Below, piece by piece: positions 6,795 to 16,509 of a DNA stretch of 64,000 bases (position 1 is the stretch's first letter; every line of letters starts with the position of its first letter). A model generated the notes under the pieces. That model worked only from the letters and a program-made list of their open reading frames with translations. It was not told the origin of the DNA and made no database searches. Source of the stretch: Tamilnaduibacter salinus (GTDB lineage: Bacteria > Pseudomonadota > Gammaproteobacteria > Pseudomonadales > Oleiphilaceae); NCBI RefSeq assembly GCF_003096655.1, contig NZ_QEKQ01000006.1, positions 186,001-250,000 of the forward strand, read 5' to 3'. The position numbers and the translations under genes are program-made.

Positions 6795-9224
6795 ATGATG
6801 ACAGACGACGCGACTGACGAAACCATGGAATACATCGGCCGGGAGGATCGTGGTGGCCACAGCCTGGCGCTCCCCCAGCAATCCCTGCCGCGCCGCATTT
6901 ATCTGCTGCCCGTCTACAACCGTCCTTTTTTTCCGGCGCAGGTCCAGGCGGTTGTCGTCAACCAGGCGCCGTGGCACGAGACCATCAAACGTGTCAGCGA
7001 GACGGACCACTACATTCTGGGCCTTTGCTTCGTGGATGGCGAGCCCAACGAAGACGCGCCGGACAGCGATGAGCTGTCCACAATGGGCTGCGCCGTGCGC
7101 ATCCATCACGCGCAGGAGGAAGGCGGCAAAATCCAGTTCATCGCCCAGGGGCTGCAACGGTTCCGGATCGCCCAGTGGCTGCGGCGCAAGCCCCCGTTTC
7201 TGGTCGAAGTCGAGTACCCCGAGGAGCCCGACGAAGAGCCGGACGAGCTGCGCGCCTATACGCTCAGCATCATCAGCGCCATCAAGGACCTGCTGCGGAG
7301 CAACCCACTCTACGGGGAGGATGTGAAGCAGTATCTGTCGCGCTTTGGTCCGGATGACAGCTCCCCGCTGGCTGACTTCGGGGCCTCAATGACCAGTGCC
7401 GAGGGTCACGCCCTGCAGGATGTGCTGAATACCGTGCCGCTGCTACGGCGCATGGAGAAGGTGCTGCCCCTGATGCGCAAGGAACAGGAAGTCGCCCGTC
7501 TCCAGGCGGAGATCAATGAGGAGGTCAACGAGAAGGTTCAGCAACACCAGCGCGAGTTCTTCCTGAGGGAGCAGCTCAAGGTCATCCAGCGCGAACTGGG
7601 GATGGCCAAGGACGACAAGACCGCCGACGTGGAGCGCTTCCAGGAACGCATGGCAGAGCTCGCCCCGCCCGAACACATTCAGGAGCGGTTCGATGATGAA
7701 ATCCAGAAACTGTCAGTTCTGGAACAGGGCTCGCCGGAATACGGCGTTACGCGGAATTATCTCGACTGGCTGACCCAGATTCCCTGGGGGCGCTACTCAG
7801 AGGATCATTTCAATCTGGCCGAGGCACGCCGGGTACTCGACCGCGATCACGATGGACTCGACGATGTGAAATCCCGGATTGTGGAGTTCCTGGCCGAAGG
7901 CGCCTACCGACAGGAAATCTCGGGGTCCATCATCCTGCTGGTCGGCCCGCCCGGTGTCGGTAAAACCTCGATCGGGCGCTCAGTGGCCGACGCGCTGGGT
8001 CGGCAGTTCTACCGATTCAGCCTGGGCGGCATGCGCGATGAGGCGGAGATCAAGGGCCACCGGCGTACGTATATCGGCGCCATGCCCGGCAAGCTCGTTC
8101 AGGCGCTAAAGGAGTGCGAGGTGTCCAACCCGGTCATCATGCTGGACGAGATCGACAAGATCGGGGCGTCGTTCCAGGGCGACCCGGCCTCTGCCCTGCT
8201 CGAAACACTCGACCCGGAGCAGAATCGGGAGTTCCTCGATCACTACCTGGACGCCCGCCTGGACCTGTCAAAGGTGCTGTTCATCTGCACGGCCAACCAG
8301 CTCGACACCATCCCCCGGCCCCTGCTGGACCGGATGGATATGATCCGCCTCTCAGGCTACATCACTGAAGAGAAGGTGGTGATCGCCAAACACCACCTGC
8401 TGCCCCGGCTGCTCAAGCGCTCCGGCTTGCTGAAGAAGCAGCTCAACATCACGGATGCGGCGCTGCGCCAGATCATTGAAGGCTACGCCCGAGAGGCCGG
8501 CGTCCGGAATCTGGAGAAGCAGCTGCACCGGATCGTTCGCAAGGGCATTGTGAAGCTGCTCGAATCGCCGGACACCCCCATCAAAGTGGGCGTGAACGAC
8601 CTGAGCGACTACCTTGGCCAACCGGCGTTCAGGAAAGAGAAATCACTCAGTGGCATCGGTGTCGTTTCCGGTCTGGCGTGGACGGCAATGGGCGGGGCGA
8701 CGCTCAACGTGGAGGCCTCCCGGATCCATTCCACGCAACGCGGCTTCCGCCTGACCGGACAGCTCGGGGACGTCATGAAGGAATCGGCGGAAATCGCCTA
8801 CAGCTATGTCTCATCCAACCTGAAGCGCTTCAAGGGCGATCCGACATTCTTCGACAAGTCCTTTGTGCACCTGCACGTGCCGGAAGGTGCCACGCCGAAG
8901 GACGGCCCCAGCGCCGGCATCACGATGGCCACCGCACTGCTGTCGATTGCCCGGAAAGAGACACCACGCGCCAATGTCGCCATGACGGGCGAACTCACCC
9001 TGACCGGGCAGGTTCTGCCGGTCGGCGGCATTCGGGAAAAAGTCATTGCGGCCCGTCGGCAGCGGATCAACACACTGGTGCTGCCGGAGGGCAACCGGGG
9101 TGATTTTGAGGAACTACCGGACTACCTGAGGGAAGGCCTGGAGGTGCACTTCGCGAAGCGCTATCAGGACGTCTACAACGTCTGCTTTGCCCATCAGCCC
9201 AAACAGGGCGCCAGCGTGCATTAG
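6795..9224 (+). CDS. lon: ATP-dependent Lon-type protease
   Basis: 809 aa. An N-terminal LAN domain (about 40-240) is followed by a coiled helical region (EEVNEKVQQHQREFFLREQ) and an AAA+ domain with Walker A GPPGVGKT (384-391) and Walker B IMLDEIDK. The C-terminal protease domain has catalytic Ser706 in DGPSAG and Lys749, 43 residues apart as in E. coli Lon. It degrades misfolded and selected regulatory proteins in the cytoplasm. The N-terminus (LPVYNRPFFPAQ) recalls the second Lon-like protease of Pseudomonas (AsrA type) rather than classic Lon, so this may be a paralogue; that is from memory. Start at 6795 (MMTDD) follows ACAGGA. Monocistronic, with a terminator about 120 bases downstream. 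Confidence 0.93.
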   Translation: MMTDDATDETMEYIGREDRGGHSLALPQQSLPRRIYLLPVYNRPFFPAQVQAVVVNQAPWHETIKRVSETDHYILGLCFVDGEPNEDAPDSDELSTMGCAVRIHHAQEEGGKIQFIAQGLQRFRIAQWLRRKPPFLVEVEYPEEPDEEPDELRAYTLSIISAIKDLLRSNPLYGEDVKQYLSRFGPDDSSPLADFGASMTSAEGHALQDVLNTVPLLRRMEKVLPLMRKEQEVARLQAEINEEVNEKVQQHQREFFLREQLKVIQRELGMAKDDKTADVERFQERMAELAPPEHIQERFDDEIQKLSVLEQGSPEYGVTRNYLDWLTQIPWGRYSEDHFNLAEARRVLDRDHDGLDDVKSRIVEFLAEGAYRQEISGSIILLVGPPGVGKTSIGRSVADALGRQFYRFSLGGMRDEAEIKGHRRTYIGAMPGKLVQALKECEVSNPVIMLDEIDKIGASFQGDPASALLETLDPEQNREFLDHYLDARLDLSKVLFICTANQLDTIPRPLLDRMDMIRLSGYITEEKVVIAKHHLLPRLLKRSGLLKKQLNITDAALRQIIEGYAREAGVRNLEKQLHRIVRKGIVKLLESPDTPIKVGVNDLSDYLGQPAFRKEKSLSGIGVVSGLAWTAMGGATLNVEASRIHSTQRGFRLTGQLGDVMKESAEIAYSYVSSNLKRFKGDPTFFDKSFVHLHVPEGATPKDGPSAGITMATALLSIARKETPRANVAMTGELTLTGQVLPVGGIREKVIAARRQRINTLVLPEGNRGDFEELPDYLREGLEVHFAKRYQDVYNVCFAHQPKQGASVH

Positions 9225-9345
9225 TGTTCTTTAGTCTGCTGATCGTGGAAAGCCCGTATGGCCGGCTCTCTGGCAACGAGCTAGGATGACGCTATCGAAT
9301 TCATCGCACTCGCGTCGAATTCCTGTCATCTGAGAAGAGCCTTTG

Positions 9346-9373
9346 GCGCCCCGGCAACGGGGCGCTTTTTTTT
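9346..9373 (+). terminator. Intrinsic terminator after lon
   Basis: GCGCCCC-GGCAAC-GGGGCGC followed by eight T. It lies just beyond the 3' end of the convergent aer gene and acts mainly on the plus strand. Confidence 0.85.
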
Positions 9374-9376
9374 GAG

Positions 9377-10945
9377 CTATTTTCCGATAAACCGCGCGAC
9401 GACATCATGCAGCCCGGTGGACAGCCGATTCATTTCGCCGCTGGCCTCATCCGCCCCACGCGCTTTCTGCTCACTGCTGTCGGCAAGCTCGGCAATCGAA
9501 ACAACCTGTTTGTTCACGTCTTCGGCCACCTTGCTCTGCTCTTCGACGGAGGCGGAGACCTGAAGGAAACGATCCGTAATACGCCCCATGGCATCAACGA
9601 TTTCGCCGAGCGAGTACTCCGTCTCCTGAACCTTCGTGAGACCGGCCGTCGCGACCTGCTCCCCTTCCCTGGTCGACTGGAGCACATCGTTCACCTGATT
9701 GCGGAAGTCCTCAATCACGTCGTGAATCCGCTTGGTCGATTCCTGTGTCCGGGACGCCAGCGAGCGGACTTCGTCCGCCACCACGGCAAAGCCACGCCCC
9801 TGCTCACCGGCCCGCGCCGCCTCTATCGCCGCATTCAGCGCCAGCAGGTTGGTCTGGTCCGCGATCTCCGTGATCAGGTTGGTGGCCTCGCCAATGCTTT
9901 CTGTGGACTTGCCCAGAGCCTCAACCGAGTTACCGATCTGCTGAACACGCTCAACTAGGCGCTGAATCGATTCCAGAGCCTGACGCGACAGCTCGCTACC
10001 CTCATTCGCCTGCCTGTTCGCGTCCTCCGATTCCCGGGCGTTGAAGTTAACGTTTTCAGAGACTTCGTGAATGGACGTGGTCATCTCGTTCATCGCCGAG
10101 GCGACCTGATCCGTCTCGGAGCGCTGACGTTGAATTTCGGCGGAACCTTCGCGAATCAGGTGGTGGGCATCGGTCGACTTGTCAGCCAGACTCATTGCCT
10201 GGTCTTCAATTCTTGCCAGTGCTGTGCGCAACCGGGCCTGCTCGCTGATCAGCAGCATCGCCAGCTGAGCCGAGCGCCCTTTGTGGGAGGTGTATATGCG
10301 GGCGATGAGGGGATCGGCAAAGGCGTCGGACCGCATCCGCAGGAAGCTTTCCATGCGCTGCTCGATCATGTACTTCGCGACACCCAGACCCACCACGTGG
10401 CCAAGCACCAGACCGCCGGCGGCGGCCCATCCACCACCCAGCCACAGCCCGAGGCCCGATACGATGAGCGATATCAGGAACGGCAGCCCCGCAAAGCTGA
10501 CGCTCTCAACATGGGCATCTTCCTGAGAATAGGTCTTACCCGCACTGAGTCGCTTGTACATCTTTTCGGCGCGCTCGACCTGCCCGCGGGTCGGACAGGT
10601 CCGGACGGACTCGAACCCCACCAGCTCGCCTCGTTCGGAGACCGGCGTTACATAGGCGCTGACCCAGTAGTGGTCACCATTCTTGCAGCGGTTCTTGACC
10701 ACCCCCATCCAGGGCTTGCCCGCCTGGATCGTGTCCCACATGTGTTTGAACACGGACTGAGGCATGTCAGGGTGGCGGATGATGTTGTGGGCCTGCCCCA
10801 GCAGTTCGTCCTCCGAAAAGCCGCTGATCTCAACAAATGCATCATTGACGTACGTGATGACGCCTTTCGGGTTGGTACTGGTGATCAGCCGATCACCCTC
10901 CCGCATGCTGACCTCACGCTGGGTTACGGGATAGTTCTTTCGCAT
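9377..10945 (-). CDS. aer: Aer-type PAS methyl-accepting chemotaxis (aerotaxis) receptor
   Basis: 522 aa. Residues 1-120 are a PAS domain opening [20 protein letters not shown], the characteristic Aer start, with the [14 protein letters not shown] and NIIRHPDMP motifs of the FAD-binding PAS. A membrane hairpin (about 155-195, [17 protein letters not shown]) follows, then a signalling domain with the hairpin tip [20 protein letters not shown] that contacts CheA and CheW. Aer senses redox state through FAD and steers swimming toward favourable oxygen. No other chemotaxis gene is nearby, so it signals to a distant cluster. Start 10945 has a GAGGGG-like site upstream. Confidence 0.9.
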   Translation of the reverse strand: MRKNYPVTQREVSMREGDRLITSTNPKGVITYVNDAFVEISGFSEDELLGQAHNIIRHPDMPQSVFKHMWDTIQAGKPWMGVVKNRCKNGDHYWVSAYVTPVSERGELVGFESVRTCPTRGQVERAEKMYKRLSAGKTYSQEDAHVESVSFAGLPFLISLIVSGLGLWLGGGWAAAGGLVLGHVVGLGVAKYMIEQRMESFLRMRSDAFADPLIARIYTSHKGRSAQLAMLLISEQARLRTALARIEDQAMSLADKSTDAHHLIREGSAEIQRQRSETDQVASAMNEMTTSIHEVSENVNFNARESEDANRQANEGSELSRQALESIQRLVERVQQIGNSVEALGKSTESIGEATNLITEIADQTNLLALNAAIEAARAGEQGRGFAVVADEVRSLASRTQESTKRIHDVIEDFRNQVNDVLQSTREGEQVATAGLTKVQETEYSLGEIVDAMGRITDRFLQVSASVEEQSKVAEDVNKQVVSIAELADSSEQKARGADEASGEMNRLSTGLHDVVARFIGK

Positions 10946-11016
10946 ATCGGATGGGTCCCCTCACACTGGCCTGGTCGACGAAGCCACGCCTGCCCGCTAT
11001 CTGGGCATGGTATCGA

Positions 11017-11047
11017 CCTTTGTGACAAAAACTGTAGACCACAAAGG
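11017..11047. promoter_or_regulatory. Perfect inverted repeat between marR-family gene and aer
   Basis: CCTTTGTG (11017-11024) and CACAAAGG (11040-11047) with a 15-base centre, about 70 bases upstream of aer and 24 bases after the MarR gene. There is no T run, so it is not a typical terminator. It may be an operator or a weak stem-loop at the 3' end of the MarR transcript. Confidence 0.35.
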
Positions 11048-11070
11048 CCGGAAAGACGTAACACCCGCCC

Positions 11071-11661
11071 TCAGCTACTGGAGTTTTTACCGGGCGAGCC
11101 TTTCCAGCCGTCTTCTCGGTTGATTGGGCCGACATCCAGCACCGGGGAGGCATCGATGTCGTCGGCGTCCATCATGTTCGCGACCCGCTGCAGCGCGGCC
11201 ACGATCATGCTCTGTTCCCATTGCTGCAGGTTCTGGAACTTGAGAATGAACTCCTCCTGCAACGGTTGAGGGGCGCCCGAAAGCAACGCGCCCCCTTGCT
11301 CGGTGAGGTGGGCGTGAACCTTGCGCTTGTCGGCCGTGCTGCGGACACGGTAGACAAGCCCGCGATGCTCAAGGCGATCGAGGATGGTTGTCACCGTGGC
11401 CTGACTCAGGCTGACATAATCGGCAATGGTACCAATCGTGACCTGCCCCAGATCACGGATCGTGCGCATGATGAGCAGTTGAGGTGCAGTCAGGCCCGCA
11501 TTCTTGCTGAGCCGTTTGGAATGGAGATCGGTGGCGCGGATGACGCGGCGCAACGCGACCAGAACCTGTTCATAGTTGTCCATGGTGGCATCCACGGGTG
11601 ATGTCTGGGACGCTGAGCGTCGATGCTGTGCCTCGCCGATTTCGGGGATGGTCCGACTCAT
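11071..11661 (-). CDS. MarR-family transcriptional regulator
   Basis: 196 aa with a winged helix-turn-helix core: recognition region IADYVSLSQATVTTILDRLEHRGLV and wing VRSTADKRKVHAHLT, standard for MarR. MarR dimers bind palindromes and usually respond to small ligands or oxidants. The core opening DNYEQVLVALRRVIRATDLHS recalls EctR-type regulators of ectoine genes in halophiles, but no ect genes are in the window. The start is uncertain: 11661 gives a 26-residue leader, 11583 (MDNYEQ) starts at the domain; neither has a clear ribosome binding site. The Ser/Lys-rich tail after residue 170 is atypical. Its targets cannot be inferred from context. Confidence 0.82.
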   Translation of the reverse strand: MSRTIPEIGEAQHRRSASQTSPVDATMDNYEQVLVALRRVIRATDLHSKRLSKNAGLTAPQLLIMRTIRDLGQVTIGTIADYVSLSQATVTTILDRLEHRGLVYRVRSTADKRKVHAHLTEQGGALLSGAPQPLQEEFILKFQNLQQWEQSMIVAALQRVANMMDADDIDASPVLDVGPINREDGWKGSPGKNSSS

Positions 11662-11929
11662 TCAGGGTCCACGTCCTCTTGTCTTTGCAGGTGCGGGGCT
11701 TTGCGGGTGCGAGTGTCGCAACGCGACGGCAGCGGCCTCACGGCAGGCTCGTCACTGTAACCATTTTCCTCCAACGCGTCCATTTACCGGGGGCCGTGTT
11801 ACGGTTTTCCACAGGGGCCCGGGCCAGCATGGCAACGCCTTTACGGGTGACTCTGTGCTATCGTTGCTCCCCAATAGTGCAGGGCTCCGCTGCGCCCATC
11901 CTCCGTACCATGATACCAACGGACACATA

Positions 11930-12913
11930 ATGAACTGGCTGTACTCCACTGGCCGACTGTTACGGCCGCTTCTACTGTTGCTGACCCTGACCATGCCGGC
12001 GCTGGCACAGGACATGGCATCCCCCGATGGTCCCACTGCCTCATCGGACAAGCTGCCGGAGGAAACGCCCACTGACGCGCAGGACGTCCGCAAAGAGCTA
12101 CCGGACCTTGAGGAACCGATGTACACCCCTTTCGTGGAACTGTACCTCCTGGAGGAAACCAAGGCGCTGCGCAAAGAGATTCTCAACACGCGGGCGGAAC
12201 TGATCGAGAAGGTCGTGGACAAGGAGCTGTCCGTGGCGGACAAGTCGATGTCCTACGCCACGGACACGGTCACCTACTTCTTCTACCTGATTGCCGGCGC
12301 AACATCCATTCTGGTGGTCATCGGCTGGAACTCGATCCGCGATATGCGCAGTCAGCTGTCCAGCCTTGCCGAGAAACGGGTCAACGAGCTGGTGACCGAG
12401 TACGAGACCCGGCTGAAGTTCATTGAGGAGCAGCTGCAGCAGAAATCGGACATCATCAAGGAAAACCAGGAGGAGATCGAGCGGACCAATGAGGTTCACT
12501 CCCTGTGGCTCAAAGCCAGCCAGGAGACTTCGCAGCAGAACAAGATCTTTGCCTATGACAAGATTCTGGACCTGCGCCCGGACGACATAGAGGCACTGAG
12601 CTACAAGGCCGACGCCGTTCTGGAACTGAACGAGCCGCTCTGGGCCATTTCCCTTTGCCAGCGAGCCCTCAAGCTTGCACCGAACAACGGCCACGCGCAT
12701 TATCAGCTCGCCTGCGCCTACGCGGAGATCGGTCGGTGGGAGGATGCCGTCAACACACTCGCCGCGGCAATTCATATCTCCGAGGCATATCAGGACGACG
12801 CGTCCGTTGACCCCAGCTTTGACCGGATTCGCGAATACGAAGGCTTCCGGCTACTCGTCGAACCAGACGACATGAACGACGAGAACAGCGAAACGCCGCC
12901 ACCCACCCCCTGA
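11930..12913 (+). CDS. Membrane protein with coiled coil and TPR repeats, unknown function
   Basis: 327 aa. A signal peptide (residues 1-26, cut near MPALAQ-D) is followed by an acidic, Pro-rich periplasmic stretch, one membrane segment (about 104-125, VTYFFYLIAGATSILVVIGW) and a long coiled coil (130-195). Two or three TPR motifs follow (ALSYKADAVLELN, AHYQLACAYAEIGRWEDAV). The predicted topology places the coiled coil and TPRs in the cytoplasm, which suits a scaffold or sensor. I recognise no named family. It stands alone between the divergent marR-family gene and livK. Start 11930 is chosen because it begins the signal peptide. Confidence 0.75.
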   Translation: MNWLYSTGRLLRPLLLLLTLTMPALAQDMASPDGPTASSDKLPEETPTDAQDVRKELPDLEEPMYTPFVELYLLEETKALRKEILNTRAELIEKVVDKELSVADKSMSYATDTVTYFFYLIAGATSILVVIGWNSIRDMRSQLSSLAEKRVNELVTEYETRLKFIEEQLQQKSDIIKENQEEIERTNEVHSLWLKASQETSQQNKIFAYDKILDLRPDDIEALSYKADAVLELNEPLWAISLCQRALKLAPNNGHAHYQLACAYAEIGRWEDAVNTLAAAIHISEAYQDDASVDPSFDRIREYEGFRLLVEPDDMNDENSETPPPTP

Positions 12914-12957
12914 CCCCTCGGCCGACTGACCGGGGGCGCACCGACGCCTCCGCTTTC

Positions 12958-12986
12958 TTGACAATCGCTTGACGCTGGTGTTTGTT
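12958..12986 (+). promoter_or_regulatory. Candidate promoter of the liv operon
   Basis: TTGACA (12958-12963) with a 17-base spacer to TTTGTT (12981-12986). The -35 is perfect, the -10 weak (3 of 6), suggesting an activated promoter. It lies about 75 bases before livK. Confidence 0.45.
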
Positions 12987-13061
12987 TGTTGCATCGCTGG
13001 CGGCTTCTTGAGCCAGCCAGTACAGAAGAAAAATCAACGCTTCAGGACAGGAATCACCAGC

Positions 13062-14174
13062 ATGAAGACTTCAATGAGCAAACTGGCAGCGGGCGCGGGA
13101 CTGACCGCTGCCCTGATGACGGCTGGTCCCGCCGCTGCAGAAATCCGCATCGGCATTGCCGGCCCGGTCACCGGTCCGGTGGCCCAGTATGGCGACATGC
13201 AGTTCTCGGGCGCCCGAATGGCCATTGAACGCATCAACGCGAATGGCGGCGTCATGGGTGAAGAGCTCGTTGCTGTCGAGCAGGATGACGCCTGTGACCC
13301 GAAGCAGGCTGTCACCGTCGCCAACAACATGGTCAACGAGGGTGTCCGGTTCGTCGTGGGCCACCTCTGTTCCAGCTCCATGCAGCCGGCCTCTGACATC
13401 TATGAGGACGAAGGCATCCTCGCCGTCACCCCGGCGGCCACCAACCCGGCCATTACCGAGCGCGGCTATGAGCTGATCTTCCGCACCATCGGCCTGGACA
13501 GCATGCAGGGCCCGGCCGCGGCGGACTACATCATCGACCAGAAGCCCGACCGCGTGGCGGTTGTGCATGACAAGCAGCAGTACGGCGAGGGCATTGCCAG
13601 CGCGGTCCGTGACAATCTTAAGGACGCCGGCATCAATGTCGTCATGTACGAGGGCATCACCGCCGGGCAGAAGGACTTCTCCTCTCTGGTCACCAAGCTC
13701 AAGCAGGCCAACGTCGACTTCGTTTACTACGGCGGATATCACCCGGAATTGGGCCTGATCCTGCGTCAGGCAGACCAGGCGGGCCTCGACGCTCAGTTTA
13801 TGGGTCCGGAAGGCGTGGGCAACGAGGGCATCACCAACATCGCCGGCGAAGCCGCTGAAGGCCTGCTCGTGACACTGCCGCCGAGCTTTGACGAGCAGGA
13901 AGAGAACCAGGCGCTGGTCAAGGCGTTCGAAGAGAAGGGCGAGGACCCGTCCGGCCCGTTCGTCCTGACCTCCTATGCAGCCGTCGAAGTGATTGCCGAG
14001 GGCATCCGCCAGGCGGAATCCGAGGACCCGTTCGAGGTGTCTGAGGCACTGCGTCAGGGCACATTCGGCACGCCAATCGGCGACATCTCTTTCGATCAGA
14101 AGGGAGATCTGGAGTCATTCGATTTCGTCGTGTACGAATGGCATTCAGACAACAGCAAAACTCCGGTAGAATAA
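13062..14174 (+). CDS. livK: Branched-chain amino acid ABC transporter, periplasmic binding protein
   Basis: 370 aa. A Sec signal peptide ends at GPAAA-E (about residue 26), and the rest is a type I periplasmic binding fold of the LivJ/LivK family (IRIGIAGPVTGPVAQYGDMQFSGA, VVGHLCSSSMQPASDIYEDEGI). It captures leucine, isoleucine, valine or similar substrates and delivers them to LivHM. Start 13062 follows AGGACAGG. First gene of livKHMGF. A terminator in the gap before livH probably makes this transcript the most abundant, as is common for binding proteins. Confidence 0.93.
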   Translation: MKTSMSKLAAGAGLTAALMTAGPAAAEIRIGIAGPVTGPVAQYGDMQFSGARMAIERINANGGVMGEELVAVEQDDACDPKQAVTVANNMVNEGVRFVVGHLCSSSMQPASDIYEDEGILAVTPAATNPAITERGYELIFRTIGLDSMQGPAAADYIIDQKPDRVAVVHDKQQYGEGIASAVRDNLKDAGINVVMYEGITAGQKDFSSLVTKLKQANVDFVYYGGYHPELGLILRQADQAGLDAQFMGPEGVGNEGITNIAGEAAEGLLVTLPPSFDEQEENQALVKAFEEKGEDPSGPFVLTSYAAVEVIAEGIRQAESEDPFEVSEALRQGTFGTPIGDISFDQKGDLESFDFVVYEWHSDNSKTPVE

Positions 14175-14233
14175 CGCACCATTAACAGACAGTAATGGTT
14201 GCGCGATGGGACCGGCCCGGCCGGTCCTCCGAA

Positions 14234-14264
14234 CACCTTCCCGTCACAGGGAAGGTGTTTTTTT
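14234..14264 (+). terminator. Internal intrinsic terminator between livK and livH
   Basis: CACCTTCCC-GTCACA-GGGAAGGTG followed by seven T, 59 bases after livK and 46 before livH. Read-through must be partial for the permease genes to be made. This sets the ratio of binding protein to permease. Confidence 0.85.
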
Positions 14265-14310
14265 GAATCCAGGTTACGGGAAAGGATCCCCACCTATCGG
14301 AGCCTGATCG

Positions 14311-15234
14311 ATGTTCGACGAATTCTACTTTCTTCAACAGCTCATCAACGGGCTGACCGTGGGGAGTGCCTATGCCCTGATCGCCATCGGCTACACGATG
14401 GTGTACGGGATCATCGGCATGATCAATTTTGCCCACGGCGAGATCTACATGATCGGTGCCTACACATCACTGATCGTCATCACCGGCCTGGCGGCACTGA
14501 ACCCGGTGTGGCTACCACTGGTACTGCTGGTGGCCCTGATCTGCGCGATGATTGTCTCCAGCTCGATGGGGTGGGCGGTCGAGCGCGTCGCCTATCGCCC
14601 GGTACGCGGCCAGCATCGCCTCATCCCGCTGATTTCCGCCATCGGCATGTCGATTTTCCTGCAGAACTACGTACACCTCGCCCAGGGGTCACGCAACATC
14701 GGTTTCCCCTCGCTGATCGACGGCGGCTTCACATTCGGAACGAGTGAAGGCTTCCAGACCACCATCTCCAACATGCAGCTGACCATCTTCGCCACCACGC
14801 TGGTCTGCATGACACTCCTCTCGCTGTTCATCTCCCGTTCCAAGACCGGCCGGGCATGCCGTGCGGTCTCGCAGGATCGGAAGATGTCGAGCCTGCTGGG
14901 CATCGACACGAATCGGATCATCGCCGCGACCTTCGTTATCGGCGCGGCCCTGGCCGCGGTTGCCGGCCTGCTGCTGGGCATGTACTACGGCTCCATCGAC
15001 CCGTTGTTCGGGTTCATCGCCGGCCTCAAGGCGTTCACGGCGGCCGTACTTGGCGGCATTGGCAGTATCCCCGGCGCCATGCTCGGCGGACTCATTCTGG
15101 GCGTGGCCGAAAGCTTTACCGCCGGTTATCTCAGTAGCGAATACAAGGACGTCGTGTCCTTCAGTCTGTTGATCCTGATCCTGCTGTTCCGCCCGACCGG
15201 CCTGCTCGGCAAACCGGAAGTGGAGAAGATCTGA
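14311..15234 (+). CDS. livH: Branched-chain amino acid ABC transporter permease LivH
   Basis: 307 aa, matching E. coli LivH (308). A multi-spanning membrane protein with the family signatures [37 protein letters not shown] (opening) and [19 protein letters not shown] near the C-terminus. It pairs with LivM to form the channel. GGAG lies upstream of the ATG. Its stop overlaps the livM start (TGATG), indicating translational coupling. Confidence 0.95.
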   Translation: MFDEFYFLQQLINGLTVGSAYALIAIGYTMVYGIIGMINFAHGEIYMIGAYTSLIVITGLAALNPVWLPLVLLVALICAMIVSSSMGWAVERVAYRPVRGQHRLIPLISAIGMSIFLQNYVHLAQGSRNIGFPSLIDGGFTFGTSEGFQTTISNMQLTIFATTLVCMTLLSLFISRSKTGRACRAVSQDRKMSSLLGIDTNRIIAATFVIGAALAAVAGLLLGMYYGSIDPLFGFIAGLKAFTAAVLGGIGSIPGAMLGGLILGVAESFTAGYLSSEYKDVVSFSLLILILLFRPTGLLGKPEVEKI

Positions 15235-16505
15235 TGGTGGCACGTAATTTCGGACACGCCCTGTTCTGCGCCATGATCACCCTGATCATCTCCTACCCGA
15301 TCGTCGGGTTCGATCTGGTGTTTACCGGCCTGTCCCTCGAGCTGCAGCAGGTCGAGGCGGGCACCATTGCCGGCATCCTGCTGGCCGTGGCAGCGGTCTT
15401 TGTCTTCCAGTTGTTCCGGCCCGCCATTATGGGCACGCTGGCCCGGCTGGTCGGCCTCAACCCACTTGCCAACCGGCCACCCATGGAGCAGAACAAGCGC
15501 CTCAAGCTGGAGCGCGGCGCCCTGACCATCATCGTTCTGCTGGCATTGATCTGGCCGTTCATGGCCTCCCGGGGCGCGGTGGACCTCGCCACACTGGTCC
15601 TGATCTACGTGATTCTGGCGCTGGGCCTGAATGTGGTGGTCGGTCTGGCCGGGCTGCTGGACCTGGGCTACGTGGCCTTCTACGCGGTCGGTGCCTATAC
15701 CTTCGGACTGCTGTCCCAGTATCTCGGTGTCTCCTTCTGGGTGGCACTGCCGCTGGGCGCTCTGCTGGCTGCCCTTTTCGGGTTTGTGCTGGGCTTCCCG
15801 GTCCTGCGGCTGAGGGGGGATTACCTGGCCATCGTGACGCTGGGCTTCGGCGAGATCATCCGCATTGTCCTGAACAACCTGACGTCAATCACCGGTGGCC
15901 CCAACGGTATCGGCGGCATTCCCGATCCGACGCTGTTCGGAATGGAGTTTGGTCGCCGCGTTAAAGAGGAAGGCAATGCGTCCTTCCATGAGGTATTCAA
16001 CCTGCCCTATGAGTCCGTACACAAAGTCATTTTTCTGTACCTGATCACGCTGGTTCTCGCGGTGTTCACACTGGTCGTGATCCGACGACTGATCCGCATG
16101 CCGGTGGGGCGCTCCTGGGAGGCGCTGCGCGAGGACGAAATTGCCGCCCGCTCACTAGGTCTGAGCCGGACGGCGGTCAAGCTCTCTGCATTCACGATCG
16201 GTGCGTTTTTCGCCGGGTTTGCCGGCACCATCTTCGCCTCCAAACAGGGCTTCATCAGCCCGGAGTCGTTCGTTTTCCTGGAGTCGGCCATCATTCTGGC
16301 AATCGTGGTGCTTGGGGGCATGGGCTCGCAGATTGGCGTGATTCTCGCGGCCATTGCCGTGACAATCCTGCCGGAACTGGCCCGGGAGTTCTCCGAGTAC
16401 CGGATGCTGATCTTCGGCGCCGCCATGGTCATGATGATGGTCTGGCGGCCTCAGGGCCTGCTGCCGATGCGCCGCATCCATGTGCAACTGAACCGTCTGG
16501 AGTAA
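15234..16505 (+). CDS. livM: Branched-chain amino acid ABC transporter permease LivM
   Basis: 423 aa, like E. coli LivM (425). The N-terminal 90 residues are an extra membrane region, and the conserved permease core begins near residue 100 ([35 protein letters not shown]). It includes the EAA-like loop around [17 protein letters not shown] that contacts LivG/LivF. It overlaps livH by one base. Confidence 0.95.
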   Translation: MVARNFGHALFCAMITLIISYPIVGFDLVFTGLSLELQQVEAGTIAGILLAVAAVFVFQLFRPAIMGTLARLVGLNPLANRPPMEQNKRLKLERGALTIIVLLALIWPFMASRGAVDLATLVLIYVILALGLNVVVGLAGLLDLGYVAFYAVGAYTFGLLSQYLGVSFWVALPLGALLAALFGFVLGFPVLRLRGDYLAIVTLGFGEIIRIVLNNLTSITGGPNGIGGIPDPTLFGMEFGRRVKEEGNASFHEVFNLPYESVHKVIFLYLITLVLAVFTLVVIRRLIRMPVGRSWEALREDEIAARSLGLSRTAVKLSAFTIGAFFAGFAGTIFASKQGFISPESFVFLESAIILAIVVLGGMGSQIGVILAAIAVTILPELAREFSEYRMLIFGAAMVMMMVWRPQGLLPMRRIHVQLNRLE

Positions 16506-16509
16506 GGAC

